Assembly: GCA_028282295.1 (NCBI GenBank)
Contig: JANQIE010000268.1
Location: forward strand, 1 to 47,708
From: Desulfobacterales bacterium
Lineage (GTDB): Bacteria > Desulfobacterota > Desulfobacteria > Desulfobacterales > JANQIE01
Length of the DNA: 47,708 nt
Direction of reading: 5' to 3'
The notes beneath the pieces were generated by a model. The model was given only the letters and a program-made list of their open reading frames with translations. It was not told where the DNA came from and did not search any database. The position numbers and the translations under genes were made by a program. Every line of letters starts with the position of its first letter. Within the stretch, counting starts at the first letter, position 1. Below are positions 1 to 9,486 of this stretch, in pieces.

Positions 1-1
1 C

Positions 2-61
2 AAGGCGAGCCACGCGCTGGATCAGTTGTTCAGCGGCAAGTTGCCGGAATTTTCGAAGTAA
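2..61 (+). CDS. C-terminal tail of an unidentified gene (partial)
   Basis: An open frame enters from the left edge and ends at TAA 59-61, reading KASHALDQLFSGKLPEFSK. The codons look coding and nothing open continues past the stop. Nineteen residues are too few to name a family. Confidence 0.35.
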   Translation, partial: KASHALDQLFSGKLPEFSK

Positions 62-1107
62 TAGTAGCAGTTTTCTCGAAATTACACTGAATAGTTACAT
101 TTAAACTTGATTTTGTCATAACCGGTTTCAGCGAGCGCATGGTCATCGCTATCCGGCGAAAACCGTGCGCTATCGATTTTACTCTCTTTGCATTCTGATA
201 AATACTTTGTCCCTATCACTGGTTCTGTTTGGATATAAAAAACTAACGATTTTATATTGGCCGACCAGTTTTTCATTTATGCTAACTGGAAAACTACGAT
301 TTATATCCTGGGGTAAAATCCCAACGCGATACAGTTCAAGTGCCAAATTGGAAGGTAGGGACAACCGTAATAACCCCCTATCATCTTGCTCTATAAATAT
401 TCAATGCTTCGGGTATTGCAATGATACTATTGAATTGCAGTTTTCGTATGGCACCAATGGCAACAAGAGTTCGTGCAACTTCTTTCCATTTATCGAGATA
501 TCTTTCATAAATTTCCTCTTGGATTTAGGCGGCATGGTCCTTGCCGGTCCGCACACGCCGTTGTTGGCGTTCTGAAGCATATCATTCATTTGAATCTTAA
601 AACCATAACTCAAATACCTCAACAAAAAATCCGGACATACGCATTTTTTTTCTGGTTGGACCAAAGCGCTTTTCTCTGGTTGACCGGATTACTTCAACTC
701 GACTGTTGGAGCGCTGTTCTTAAAAAGAGTGAAATTTTGTTGATTTGTTGGCGCGTCAGGTTCAATCCCTGTCCATGTATCGCCATTTAAAACCGACCCG
801 CATCGACGTCTTTGATCTATATACGCGCATGCTTGATCTGGCCTGAAAACGGTTGCACGGTCATTCTGTCATAAGGGGGTGCTGCAAGCCAATGCCACGG
901 CACTGCCGATGCAGGCGCAAGTTGCGGGTTTTTAATTGGGTGGCTGCGCTGGTGGCGCAAAAGCCCGGCCGTTGAGCGTTGGTTGAAGGGCCGATGTCGC
1001 TAGTCGGTCCGGGAGGGGCGGTGGTGGAGACGTTAACCTGCGTCCGGTCTCCTTATGGCCGCAAATTAAAGTCTCCTTTACAATTCGCAACGCGCTGTTT
1101 GGCGCTG
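62..1107. other. Intergenic stretch without a convincing gene
   Basis: About 1 kb between the leading gene tail and the HEAT microprotein. Short open frames exist on both strands, but none has a Shine-Dalgarno site, good codon use or a recognisable motif. Three adjacent minus-strand fragments between about 600 and 80 could be remains of a decayed gene, and a 24-codon frame at 775-846 could be another remnant. No RNA gene, terminator or clear repeat was seen. Confidence 0.4.
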
Positions 1108-1302
1108 TTACGTGTCCACAGTGACTTTTTCGGTTTGCAATTCCGCGAGGCGATGTTCGGCCGTCTGACGAACACTTTCCTCCTCATCTTTCTCTGAGAT
1201 TTGGGTGAGCAGGGAAATGTCGGTGATGCGGCTGATGGCTTTGATCCTAACTTCCGGGTTGGAGTGCTGCCATCGAGGCACGAACAGGTCTGAAAATTTC
1301 AT
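1108..1302 (-). CDS. HEAT-repeat-like microprotein
   Basis: A 64-residue protein beginning MKFSDLFVPRWQHSNPEVR. The stretch HSNPEVRIKAISRITD has the spacing of a single HEAT-type helical repeat, followed by a second helix (ESVRQTAEHRLAEL). The start is well supported by AAGGAGGG a few bases upstream on the minus strand. Single-repeat proteins of this kind usually act as small binding adaptors, but the partner is unknown. It stands alone between two gene-poor stretches, with no operon context. Confidence 0.6.
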   Translation of the reverse strand: MKFSDLFVPRWQHSNPEVRIKAISRITDISLLTQISEKDEEESVRQTAEHRLAELQTEKVTVDT

Positions 1303-1867
1303 AATGCCCTCCTTTCTTTTAATTCAGGGTATGCGGGGTGGCGCATGGGCAAAGAGACCTGCGCCGGGTTGTTTGAATTTGCCGTATGGGTGTTTCTCTC
1401 CAAAAAGCGGACTGGGACGGGTATACCTCAACGGTTATTTCGTGCCCCGCCGCTTCATGGAGAGCATTGTATTGGTAATTTCAAACGTTGCCTTCTTGGT
1501 CGCAAGATCATTATTCGACCCTTTTTTACGTTGAACAGGTGATATGTTGGGACCACTTATATCGATAAACGTGGGGAGCGCCTGAATGGATTGGCGCCTG
1601 AATCAAGCTGTTCCGGTGACAGGTAAAGCTATGCTGGTAGCTATTTCTGGTTGGTCACTGTTAGGAAAAGATGAACTTGGGTCTTGTGGTGTGTTTTCAG
1701 CTTAGGACAAGGTGAGGGCGGCGCTGGCGTACTTTTTTCTTTTTCAAAATATAGTTCACATCGATGGGGTGTGCAAGCGAATTGTCGGTTAATGGTACTG
1801 TATTCAAAAGTTTATGCCGATTCAAAAAATAACGACATGTTAGAAGAACGCAAGGGGGCTGCCGGTA
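1303..1867. other. Intergenic stretch, no gene seen
   Basis: About 560 bases between the HEAT microprotein and the metallo-beta-lactamase gene. The short plus-strand frames lack ribosome-binding sites and recognisable motifs. A short direct repeat (GGCGCCTGAAT, near 1578 and 1595) is the only visible structure. It presumably holds the HEAT gene's promoter and the 3' end of the long minus-strand gene train. Confidence 0.4.
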
Positions 1868-2704
1868 TTACCGGGCGCGGTAAACCTGCGTACAGGTATC
1901 CTGCAGGGCGACGTGAATTTCGGGCTTGCAGCGGGTCAGTGCGGGCTTGACCGTTTCGAGGGCTTTTTCAGGCGTGTTGTTCGTTTCGCTCAAGTGGGCC
2001 AGGATAATATGCTTTAATTTGTCATGCTGCAGTTCGTGCAACAGGTTTTGTGTATCGGCATTGGCAAGGTGTCCGCTACGACTTTTGATCCGCTGTTTCA
2101 ACGGCCACGGATAGGGGCCGTACTCCAGCATGACCGGATCGTGATTGGCTTCGATGACAAGAATGTCACTGCCCTTGAGATGCTGCTTGATAACGCCGGT
2201 GGCGATGCCCAAATCCGTGGCGATACCCACCTTGGCGCCATTGCCGGTGATGGTAAAACCGATCGAATCGGCGGCGTCGTGCGAGGTTGCAAACGGATGG
2301 ATGCACAAGGTTTTGATTTGAAAATCGTTGCCACTTTCAATATAGCGGAGCGTTTCGATGGCACCCAACTGTGATTGGGCCGCCTGATGCGTTGCGCGGG
2401 TCAAATATACCGGAAGGTTGAACCGCCGGGCCAGGATTCCCACGCCGCGGATATGATCACTGTGTTCGTGCGACACCACAATGGCATCGAGGGAAGGTCC
2501 ATTCAACTGGTGGGTTTCCAGGCGGCGTTGGATTTCGATTCCCGACAATCCGGCGTCGACCAGCAGGCGTGTGCTTCCGTCGCTGACATAAACGGCATTG
2601 CCTTTACTGCCGCTGGCCAGCACACAGACCTGCAAATCGGCGGGGGTCGTCTTTTGTGTTGCGACCGGTGACGTTCCGGCTATGTCTTGTGCGTGCTCTT
2701 TCAT
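1868..2704 (-). CDS. Metallo-beta-lactamase fold hydrolase, YycJ/WalJ type
   Basis: A 278-residue cytoplasmic hydrolase. It shows the HxHxDH metal motif as HEHSDH (residues 79-84), further ligand candidates H142, D164 and H188, and the early GSKGN segment near residue 32 typical of the YycJ/WalJ branch. That branch is usually described as a DNA exonuclease or phosphodiesterase binding two metal ions. The first 20 or so residues are an extra N-terminal extension, and no strong ribosome-binding site precedes this ATG, so a later start is possible. It begins 9 bases after dut stops, which suggests co-transcription with the dUTPase in a nucleotide and DNA hygiene pair. Confidence 0.85.
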   Translation of the reverse strand: MKEHAQDIAGTSPVATQKTTPADLQVCVLASGSKGNAVYVSDGSTRLLVDAGLSGIEIQRRLETHQLNGPSLDAIVVSHEHSDHIRGVGILARRFNLPVYLTRATHQAAQSQLGAIETLRYIESGNDFQIKTLCIHPFATSHDAADSIGFTITGNGAKVGIATDLGIATGVIKQHLKGSDILVIEANHDPVMLEYGPYPWPLKQRIKSRSGHLANADTQNLLHELQHDKLKHIILAHLSETNNTPEKALETVKPALTRCKPEIHVALQDTCTQVYRAR

Positions 2705-2713
2705 ATCAGTGCG

Positions 2714-3181
2714 TTATTGCTTACCGGTATGTCCAAAACCGCCACGATTGCGTCCGGTTTCATCCAACTCTTCGACAATTTCAAGACGCGCATGATAGAC
2801 CCGCTTCAATATGAGTTGGGCGATGCGATCACCACGTTGAAAGCGATAGGGTTCGCAGCCAAGGTTGATTACGGCAATCATCACTTCTCCCCGATAGTCC
2901 GCATCGATGGTGCCGGGCGAGTTTATCAGGCCGATGCCGTGTCTGACGGCCAGCCCGCTACGGGGGCGGACTTGAATCTCATAGCCGAACGGAATCGCAA
3001 CGGCAAAACCGGTGGGAATAAGGGCAATCGCGCCCGGCACCAACTCAAGAGGTGCTGGAACCGCTGCGCATACATCCATGCCGGCGGCCTGGGCGGTCAT
3101 GAAACGGGGCAAGGGGATATCGGCATCGTCTTGTGGTCGCAAGCGTTTGAACTTCAATGTCAGGCTGTTCTTTGAGGGCAT
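2714..3181 (-). CDS. dut: Deoxyuridine 5'-triphosphate nucleotidohydrolase (dUTPase)
   Basis: 155 residues, the normal length for trimeric dUTPase, which hydrolyses dUTP to dUMP and pyrophosphate to keep uracil out of DNA and supply dTMP synthesis. The conserved motifs appear in order: AGMDVCA (33-39), RPRSGLA (72-78), the uracil-binding loop with catalytic Asp GTIDADYRGE (90-99), the RGDRIAQL segment (116-123), and the C-terminal glycine-rich arm RGGFGHTG (146-153) that closes over the phosphates. The complete set argues for an active enzyme. Confidence 0.97.
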   Translation of the reverse strand: MPSKNSLTLKFKRLRPQDDADIPLPRFMTAQAAGMDVCAAVPAPLELVPGAIALIPTGFAVAIPFGYEIQVRPRSGLAVRHGIGLINSPGTIDADYRGEVMIAVINLGCEPYRFQRGDRIAQLILKRVYHARLEIVEELDETGRNRGGFGHTGKQ

Positions 3182-3226
3182 GTCCTGTTTCCTGCTGCAT
3201 GTGAAAACACAATGTTAATAACTTAA

Positions 3227-3293
3227 GAGCGGCGTCTCGCCGCGATTGGCGTATATTATTAGCATTTTTTTTAATCGCGGCGGGACGTCGCTC
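3227..3293. repeat. REP-like inverted repeat (67 bp)
   Basis: Two 21-base arms, 3227-3247 and 3273-3293, are inverted copies differing at only two positions. They are separated by an AT-rich 25-base centre. The GC-rich arms (core CGCCGCGATT/AATCGCGGCG) can fold into a strong hairpin in the gap between dut and the M16 peptidase. It looks like a dispersed palindromic element rather than a terminator, because no T-tract follows the stem. Confidence 0.7.
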
Positions 3294-3331
3294 CTACAAT
3301 CGCGTTGATTGCATGAAGGTTTAAGCTGCAT

Positions 3332-4603
3332 TTATTTGTATTTGCGCAACAGGTCATCAAAGGGCTTTTGATCCGTAAGCGGTCCCATCAGCGTCAGGGC
3401 GGAAAAGCCTTTGCTGCGAAGGCGTTGGGCCAGCTCGATGACGTCGTCTACACTGACGGCATCGACACGGTCGACCACCTTTTGTAACGGCACATAACAG
3501 CCGAAGTGAATTTCGTTTTGGGCGATACGGGCCATTTGATTCTCGGTGCTTTCGGAAGCCAGCATCAAGCTGCCTTTGGTGTACTCTTTGGCGTCGGCCA
3601 GTTCATTGGCAGTGACGCGCTCTTCGGCCAGTTGCTTGTGCCCGCTTAGCATAATTTCCGTTGCCTCCAAGGCATTGTCGGCATCCACGCCGGCATAGGC
3701 GCCAAACAAGCCGCTATCCACATAAGAAGTGATATAGGAATAGACGGAATAGGCCAAACCGCGTTGTTCGCGAATTTGCTGAAACAGGCGTGAACTCATA
3801 TTGCCGCCGAAGATGGTGTTCATCAGGGATGAGGCGTAACGGGCCGGATCGGTAATCGGCAAACCGCCGGCCCCAAAGCAGATATGGGTTTGCTCAATAT
3901 CGCGGGGATACAACGCCGTGCGTTGATGGGTGGTCGGTTTTTGCCGGCGGGAAGGTAACGGATTGCAGGGAATCGTTTCAAACGCGGGACCGACCATGTC
4001 TGCGAAGCGATCCGGATCGACATTGCCCGCGGCTGAGATCACGATTTGATCAGGCTGATAGTGTGTATCGAAAAACCGTTTAATGTCGGCGGCTTCAAAC
4101 GATTGGATATTTCGGCGCCGGCCCAAGATAGAACGGCCCAGCGGATGCTTGTCCCAAACCGTGTTGGCTGCCAACAGATGAACATGCTCTTCCGGGCTGT
4201 CTTCCACCATGCCGATTTCCTGTAGGATTACCGGGCGTTCCCGCTCCAATTCCTGCGGTTCGAAAACCGAATTGAGAAAGATGTCCGAAAGAATGTCGAC
4301 CATGGTCGCAAGGTGTGTATCCATAACGCTGGCATGGTAGCACGTGTTTTCCATGGTCGTGAAGGCGTTGGTTTGGCCGCCGATTGCATCAAATTCCTTG
4401 GCGATTTGATAGCCGCTGCGCCGCTGGGTGCCTTTGAAGATCATATGTTCGATCAGATGTGACAGGCCAGCTTCTTTTTCGGTTTCATCTCGTGCGCCGA
4501 CATTGACCCAAACCCCCATGGCTACGCTGTGAACATGGGGGATGTGTTTGGTAAGGATACGGACACCGTTGTCGAGGGTTGTTTTGCGAACATCTTTTAT
4601 CAT
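3332..4603 (-). CDS. M16 family zinc peptidase (processing-peptidase-like)
   Basis: 423 residues, the usual length of single-unit M16 proteins related to mitochondrial processing peptidase and PqqF. The inverted zinc site is HLIEH (residues 49-53, HxxEH), with the downstream acidic ligand expected in the ERERPVILQEI segment. The C-terminal half keeps the RGLAYSVYSYI segment, which corresponds to the conserved R/Y pair of the family. In many bacteria this gene follows pnp, as it does here, and the product is assumed to degrade peptides. No signal peptide is visible. A probable pnp terminator lies upstream, so it may have its own promoter. Confidence 0.9.
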   Translation of the reverse strand: MIKDVRKTTLDNGVRILTKHIPHVHSVAMGVWVNVGARDETEKEAGLSHLIEHMIFKGTQRRSGYQIAKEFDAIGGQTNAFTTMENTCYHASVMDTHLATMVDILSDIFLNSVFEPQELERERPVILQEIGMVEDSPEEHVHLLAANTVWDKHPLGRSILGRRRNIQSFEAADIKRFFDTHYQPDQIVISAAGNVDPDRFADMVGPAFETIPCNPLPSRRQKPTTHQRTALYPRDIEQTHICFGAGGLPITDPARYASSLMNTIFGGNMSSRLFQQIREQRGLAYSVYSYITSYVDSGLFGAYAGVDADNALEATEIMLSGHKQLAEERVTANELADAKEYTKGSLMLASESTENQMARIAQNEIHFGCYVPLQKVVDRVDAVSVDDVIELAQRLRSKGFSALTLMGPLTDQKPFDDLLRKYK

Positions 4604-4626
4604 ATGGCCTCATACCTTGCTGCCAA

Positions 4627-4652
4627 GGGCTCGCGCAAAATAATTAATTCAC
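4627..4652. repeat. Partial copy of a dispersed 36-bp repeat
   Basis: Begins GGGCTCGCGCAAAATAATTA and matches the left part of the repeats at 24857-24892 and 36672-36707, but diverges after about 25 bases. Confidence 0.45.
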
Positions 4653-4661
4653 GATGTTTCC

Positions 4662-4708
4662 AAAAAACAAATGACGGCGTTTGGCGCAAAACCAATACTG
4701 CCGTCATT
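4662..4708 (-). terminator. Probable rho-independent terminator after pnp
   Basis: On the minus strand the stem AATGACGGC / GCCGTCATT (9 bp, arms 4700-4708 and 4670-4678) is followed by a T-rich tract (TGTTTTTTGG). The 21-base loop is longer than ideal. It lies 65 bases downstream of the pnp stop and ahead of the M16 gene. Confidence 0.6.
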
Positions 4709-4772
4709 GGATAGGATACGGTTTGGATTCCAATAATGAGAAGGCGTTCATGTTCGAGCCGCCCCGAACAGG

Positions 4773-6857
4773 TTAATTGCTTTCTTTCAGGGCCTCTTTA
4801 TGACTGAGGCGAATTTTGCCATCCGGTGATATTTCCAGAACCTTGACCTTGATGACGTCACCTTCGTTGACGATATCGGTTACCTTGTTGACGCGCCGGT
4901 TGGCCAGTTGCGAGATGTGCACCAAGCCGTCCGTGCCCGGTGTGATCTGAACAAATGCGCCGAAATCCATAACGCGCACGACCTTGCCTTCGTAAATCTG
5001 GCCGATTTCCGGATCAAGGGCGATTTCCTCGACGCGCTTGACGGCTGCGATGCCGTCTTCCTGGCTAGTGGCGGCGATTTTGACAGTGCCTTCATCATCG
5101 ATCTCTATCCGGGTATTGGTCTCACTTTGAATGGCGCGTACCACTTTGCCGCCTGGACCGATCAGGTCGCGGATTTTGTCCGGATTGATTTTAATGGTAA
5201 GGATCTTCGGGGCATAGGGGGATATTTCATGTCGCGCCTGGCCCAGTGTAACCAGCATTTTATCAAGGATGTGCAGCCGTCCGGCGCGCGCTTGTTCTAA
5301 CGCTTTCTCCATAATATCCTTGGACAGTTCCAGGATTTTGATATCCATCTGCAGCGCGGTGACGCCTTCTTTGGTGCCGGTGACCTTAAAATCCATATCG
5401 CCGGTGTGATCCTCGTCACCCAAAATGTCGGAAAGGATCACCACCTGATCGCCTTCCTTGACCAGCCCCATGGCAATGCCGGAAACCGGCGCCTTGATCG
5501 GAACACCGCCATCCATCATGGCCAGTGTGCCGGCACAGACGGTTCCCATGGAGGATGAGCCGTTGGACTCCAACACTTCCGAAACCAATCGAATGGTGTA
5601 GTCGAAATCTTCTTTGGCGGGCAGAATGTTTTCCAGTGCACGGGTGGACAGACCGCCGTGGCCGATGTCCCGGCGGCTGGGGCCGCCGACCCGTTTGACT
5701 TCACCGACGCTAAAGGGCGGGAAGTTATAGTGCAACATGAATGGCCGCAACTCTTCGCCAATCAACGTTTCAACCCGTTGTTCATCCGGACCGGAGCCAA
5801 GGGTCAAGACGCCCAGAACCTGAGTTTCACCCCGTGTAAACAGCGCGCTGCCGTGCGGGCGGGGGAGGATGCCGACTTCGCAGTTAATCGGCCGGACTTC
5901 ATCAAAACGACGTCCGTCGATGCGGCGGCCTTCATCAAGAATCAAATCGCGACAGGCTTTTTTCTGCAAATCACCCAGAATTTCGAAAACCTCGTTTTTA
6001 CGTTCAACAAATTCTTCACCGAGATTTTCAAAAACTTCGATTTTATAATTACGCAGGGTTTTATTCCGCTCGATTTTTTCCGGGATGGTGATCAGTTCGG
6101 CGAAGCGGGCCGTGGTCATCTCGGCGAGTTTTTGGGCCAGGGCTTCATCTTTGGCAGGCGGTTCCCAGGCGCGCTTTTCGACGCCACAGGTCTCATGAAG
6201 TTTTTCCTGCACGTCGATGAGCGGCTGCAATTGCTCGTGACCGAAGAAGATGGCATCAAGCATTTCTTGTTCGCTCACCACATCCGCACCGCCTTCAACC
6301 ATAACCACGCCGGTGCGCGAGCCGGCCACGATCAGGTTGATGTCGCTTTGACCGCGTTGCTCAATGGTCGGATTGGCAATCAGGGTGCCGTCTACCCGCC
6401 CCACGCGAATCGCGGCGATGGGACCGGCAAAGGGGATATCCGAAATGGTCAGGGCGGCTGATGCGCCGTTCATCGCCAGAATATCCGGATCATTTTCTTG
6501 ATCCATTGACAGTACGGTGGCGATTACCTGGGTTTCGTTGCGGTATTTTTTCGGAAACAAGGGGCGAATCGGCCGATCGATCAGACGCGCGGTTAAGGTT
6601 TCCTTTTCGCTGGGCCGCCCGATTTCTCTTCGAAAGTAATTACCCGGAATACGCCCGGCAGCATATATTTTTTCCTGATATTCAACCGAGAGCGGCAAAA
6701 AGTCGACGTCCCGCTCATCGTTGGCCGAGACCACGGTTACCAGTACAATCGTTTCGCCGTATTGCACAACCACCGAACCGGAGGCCTGTTTGGCCACCTT
6801 GCCGGTTTCGATGCTCAGGGATTTGCCCCCTATTTCAGCTTTTAATAAAATTTCCAT
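4773..6857 (-). CDS. pnp: Polyribonucleotide nucleotidyltransferase (PNPase)
   Basis: 694 residues, full length. PNPase degrades RNA 3' to 5' using phosphate and can also run in reverse. The protein shows two RNase PH domains with the typical [12 protein letters not shown] segment in the second, a KH domain with the GxxG loop in [11 protein letters not shown] near residue 565, and a C-terminal S1 domain ([14 protein letters not shown] near residue 630). The order rpsO-pnp is conserved across bacteria. A Shine-Dalgarno-like AGGAGATC precedes the ATG. The 230-base rpsO-pnp gap contains a 7-bp stem (6922-6944), which could be the kind of leader structure that takes part in PNPase autoregulation elsewhere. 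Confidence 0.98.
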   Translation of the reverse strand: MEILLKAEIGGKSLSIETGKVAKQASGSVVVQYGETIVLVTVVSANDERDVDFLPLSVEYQEKIYAAGRIPGNYFRREIGRPSEKETLTARLIDRPIRPLFPKKYRNETQVIATVLSMDQENDPDILAMNGASAALTISDIPFAGPIAAIRVGRVDGTLIANPTIEQRGQSDINLIVAGSRTGVVMVEGGADVVSEQEMLDAIFFGHEQLQPLIDVQEKLHETCGVEKRAWEPPAKDEALAQKLAEMTTARFAELITIPEKIERNKTLRNYKIEVFENLGEEFVERKNEVFEILGDLQKKACRDLILDEGRRIDGRRFDEVRPINCEVGILPRPHGSALFTRGETQVLGVLTLGSGPDEQRVETLIGEELRPFMLHYNFPPFSVGEVKRVGGPSRRDIGHGGLSTRALENILPAKEDFDYTIRLVSEVLESNGSSSMGTVCAGTLAMMDGGVPIKAPVSGIAMGLVKEGDQVVILSDILGDEDHTGDMDFKVTGTKEGVTALQMDIKILELSKDIMEKALEQARAGRLHILDKMLVTLGQARHEISPYAPKILTIKINPDKIRDLIGPGGKVVRAIQSETNTRIEIDDEGTVKIAATSQEDGIAAVKRVEEIALDPEIGQIYEGKVVRVMDFGAFVQITPGTDGLVHISQLANRRVNKVTDIVNEGDVIKVKVLEISPDGKIRLSHKEALKESN

Positions 6858-7087
6858 ATTGATCTCCTAAAAGGGCAGACACAGCCGCCCATTGACGAAC
6901 CACCACACGAATTGACGTGATGTTTAAGACAGGTCGCCTTAAACAATCTAAATGGCCGTTTGATTTGATTTGGGATGTTTTTTTTGTATGCATGTCAATC
7001 ATGTGCCGGACTCCGAACGCGTCCGATACGCCTTGTCGGAGTGCAAACAATCGTGGCGGTTGCGCGGGCCCATAGCGACCGAGCGTG

Positions 7088-7357
7088 CTAACGTCGCAGT
7101 CCCAATGTTTCGATAATGGACCGATAGCGTTTTACGTCTTTGTTTTTTACGTAGTTTAACAAACGACGGCGCCGGCCGACCAGCATCAGCAGTCCGCGAC
7201 GGGAATGGTGGTCTTTTTTATGCACTTTCAAATGCTCAGTCAGATATAAAATACGGTGGGTCAGCAAGCCGACCTGCACTTCGGGCGAACCGGTGTCGGT
7301 GTCATGGGTTTTAAATTTTTCAATCAACGTTTTCTTATCTTCCGTTGTATAAGCCAC
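7088..7357 (-). CDS. rpsO: 30S ribosomal protein S15
   Basis: 89 residues, exactly the family length. It contains the S15 signature region ([19 protein letters not shown]) used for binding the 16S rRNA three-way junction. GAGGAGGAATTTCGAA precedes the ATG as a strong ribosome-binding site. It lies between truB and pnp as in most bacteria. Confidence 0.98.
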   Translation of the reverse strand: MAYTTEDKKTLIEKFKTHDTDTGSPEVQVGLLTHRILYLTEHLKVHKKDHHSRRGLLMLVGRRRRLLNYVKNKDVKRYRSIIETLGLRR

Positions 7358-7532
7358 TTTCGAAATTCCTCCTCTTTCACATTACATTGCATTCATTTGC
7401 GAGGCAGTTGAAGGGGGCATTTGGCGCTTTGGGCAGAACGATTCGGGGCACACGCCCTTACAATACCTCTAAACTGATACTCTATAGCGATTTAAACGCC
7501 AACAAACAATAGTTATATGGCCTCTCATCTAT

Positions 7533-7576
7533 AAAAAAACAGCGCCGTGTGCGCCTCAGGATCATCCGGCGCTGTT
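7533..7576 (-). terminator. Rho-independent terminator overlapping the truB stop
   Basis: On the minus strand, AACAGCGCCG (7567-7576) pairs with CGGCGCTGTT (7538-7547), a perfect 10-bp stem followed by a run of T. The first arm lies inside the last codons of truB, so the end of the coding sequence doubles as a terminator arm. This probably separates truB from rpsO. Confidence 0.75.
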
Positions 7577-8482
7577 AAAACAGCAACAATAGCTTAGTTT
7601 TTCCGCATTGAGGGCGTGCTCGACAATCGCCAGCAAGTTATCCTCGCTATCCACTAGTTTATAAAAACCACCCGGCTGGTCGACCATCACAGAATCCGCT
7701 TCCTGAACCAACAAGGGTTGGCCGTAACGTATTTTGCGAGCCGTGGCCGGGTTGACTTGAATGGACGGCATCGTTTTCAACGCCGCGGCTTTGCCGATAA
7801 CATATTTGCCGATTTTACCTTCGGCGACCAATTGTTCGATACAAGCCAGATCGACCGCCTGCCGGATGGAAAAGCCACAGCCAGCAGTGCGCCGCAGGGC
7901 CGCCAAATGGCCGCCACAGCCCAAGGCATCGCCGATATCCGCACACAGTGTCCTGATGTAAGTGCCCGCCGAGCAGGTAACGTCAAAATCGATCAACGGC
8001 AGATCAATGTTAAGGATCTCAAGGGCGGTAATATTGATTGCCCGTGGCGGCTTTTGTACCGGCCGGCCTTGCCGTGCCAATTTGTACAATGGTTCACCAT
8101 TGTGCTTGAGCGCGGAATAGGCGGGCGGCGTTTGCGTCTGGCGCCCCTTAAAGCGCTCAAAAAGAGCTGTAATTTTTGCCTCAGTTACGTTGTCCCACGG
8201 TCGGCGGCCCACTATTCGACCTGTGGCATCCTGGGTCTCGGTTGCTTCCCCCAGCTTTAATCTGGCCCGGTATGATTTCTCGCCTTCCAAAAAAAAACGC
8301 GCCAGTTTGGTGGCATCGTTGAGGCATAGTATCAGCGCGCCGGTGGCAAAAGGATCCAACGTGCCGGTATGACCTGCTTTTTGAACCTTAAGCATTTTCT
8401 TGACAACGGCGACAACCTTGGCCGACGACATACCGGCCGGTTTATCCACAATTAAAATTCCACTTAATACTTCCGGCCGCAT
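7562..8482 (-). CDS. truB: tRNA pseudouridine(55) synthase
   Basis: 306 residues. TruB isomerises U55 in the T-loop of most tRNAs. The catalytic Asp is D43 in the motif GTLDPFATG, preceded by the KPAGMSS substrate-binding segment. A C-terminal PUA-like region follows (IRYGQPLLVQ). It is transcribed after the DHH phosphoesterase with a 29-base gap, as part of the nusA-infB-rbfA train. The last residues (YCCCFNSAG) are unusual and partly dictated by the overlapping terminator. Confidence 0.96.
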   Translation of the reverse strand: MRPEVLSGILIVDKPAGMSSAKVVAVVKKMLKVQKAGHTGTLDPFATGALILCLNDATKLARFFLEGEKSYRARLKLGEATETQDATGRIVGRRPWDNVTEAKITALFERFKGRQTQTPPAYSALKHNGEPLYKLARQGRPVQKPPRAINITALEILNIDLPLIDFDVTCSAGTYIRTLCADIGDALGCGGHLAALRRTAGCGFSIRQAVDLACIEQLVAEGKIGKYVIGKAAALKTMPSIQVNPATARKIRYGQPLLVQEADSVMVDQPGGFYKLVDSEDNLLAIVEHALNAEKLSYCCCFNSAG

Positions 8483-8511
8483 AACTGTTCTAAATCGTTA
8501 CCCGCAAATTT

Positions 8512-9486
8512 CTATAGCTTATCGGCAAGTTGCCACAACGTTTTTTTCATTTCGACGAGGGTTGTATCCAGATTGAACCCGGCCGCCGCGACATGCCCGC
8601 CGCCACCGAAAGATGCGGCAATATCGGCCACATCTACCGTCCCGTCGGAACGTAAACTGACGTGAAACTTGCGCTTGCCGTTGGAACGTCCCTTTTCATT
8701 TTGCAGTTCCTGGATCAAAGCGGCAACGCGCACCGCTTTTATCCGGCGAGCATAATTGATAAACCCATCCGCATCCTCGGGATAGGTTTCGGTATCCTTG
8801 AGCATGCGTTGGGTAACCGTCATCATCGACAATTTGCCGTTAAGCGAAATCTCGATGGAATCAAGCGCCAGATTGAGCAGCCGCAGGCGGCCAATGGAAA
8901 AGGTGCCGTAGACATGCTGGGCGATCTTATAAGGTTCGACACCGTTGGCAACCATTTCATCACAAATGGCAAACGCCGAACTGGTTGTGTTGAGAAAACG
9001 AAACGAGCCGGTATCGGTCAAAATTGCCGTATAAATGCAAACAGCCAGCTCTTGCGTAAATGCGACATTGAGTTCCTTGATCAGGCGGTAGACAATTTCA
9101 GCCGTCGCACAAGCCGATGTATCGACCAACCGCCACTGCCCGAAACCATCGTTGGTTGTATGATGGTCAATGTTGATCAGTGCCGGTGTTTGTCCCGCCT
9201 GCTTGGCGGCGGCACCGATACGGTCGAGTTCGCCGCAATCGAGTATGATCGTTGTATCAAATTCGTGATCAGACGGCAGCTTGTTGACGATGCTGTCCAC
9301 ACGCGGCAAAAAGCGGTAGACGGTTGGAATGGGGCTTTCATTGTACAGCGTTGCTTTTTTTCCCAGAGCTTCGAGTGCAAGGCCCATGGCGATGAGCGAA
9401 CCGATCGCATCGCCGTCGGGGTTAGTGTGTGACGCAACCAGAATGTGTTTACTGGTCTTCAGGTGGTTGATTATCGGGTCCATCAT
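8512..9486 (-). CDS. DHH/DHHA1 phosphoesterase, NrnA-like (oligoribonuclease / pAp phosphatase)
   Basis: 324 residues with the DHH-family metal motifs: DGDAIGS (24-30), a conserved Asp in ILDCGELDR, and the DHH triplet at 107-109 (NIDHHTT). The DHHA1 substrate domain ends with the GGGGHVAAAG loop near residue 295. Family members of this length degrade nano-RNA to mononucleotides and dephosphorylate 3'-phosphoadenosine-5'-phosphate. The gene overlaps rbfA by 38 bases, so it is translationally linked to the ribosome-maturation operon. No Asp or His of the core motifs is missing. Confidence 0.93.
   Translation of the reverse strand: MMDPIINHLKTSKHILVASHTNPDGDAIGSLIAMGLALEALGKKATLYNESPIPTVYRFLPRVDSIVNKLPSDHEFDTTIILDCGELDRIGAAAKQAGQTPALINIDHHTTNDGFGQWRLVDTSACATAEIVYRLIKELNVAFTQELAVCIYTAILTDTGSFRFLNTTSSAFAICDEMVANGVEPYKIAQHVYGTFSIGRLRLLNLALDSIEISLNGKLSMMTVTQRMLKDTETYPEDADGFINYARRIKAVRVAALIQELQNEKGRSNGKRKFHVSLRSDGTVDVADIAASFGGGGHVAAAGFNLDTTLVEMKKTLWQLADKL

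Noticed and set aside
165-575. 136-residue plus-strand open frame in the leading gap
   Set aside because: No ribosome-binding site, poor codon use and no recognisable motif; overlapping frames on the other strand are equally open.
82-600. Three adjacent minus-strand frames that might be one frameshifted gene
   Set aside because: The pieces cannot be joined into a recognisable protein and lack a credible start; kept only as a possible decayed gene.
745-790. tRNA-like T-arm (CAGG-TTCAATC-CCTG followed by ATCGCCA)
   Set aside because: No matching acceptor, D or anticodon arms upstream, so it is not a tRNA and probably coincidental.
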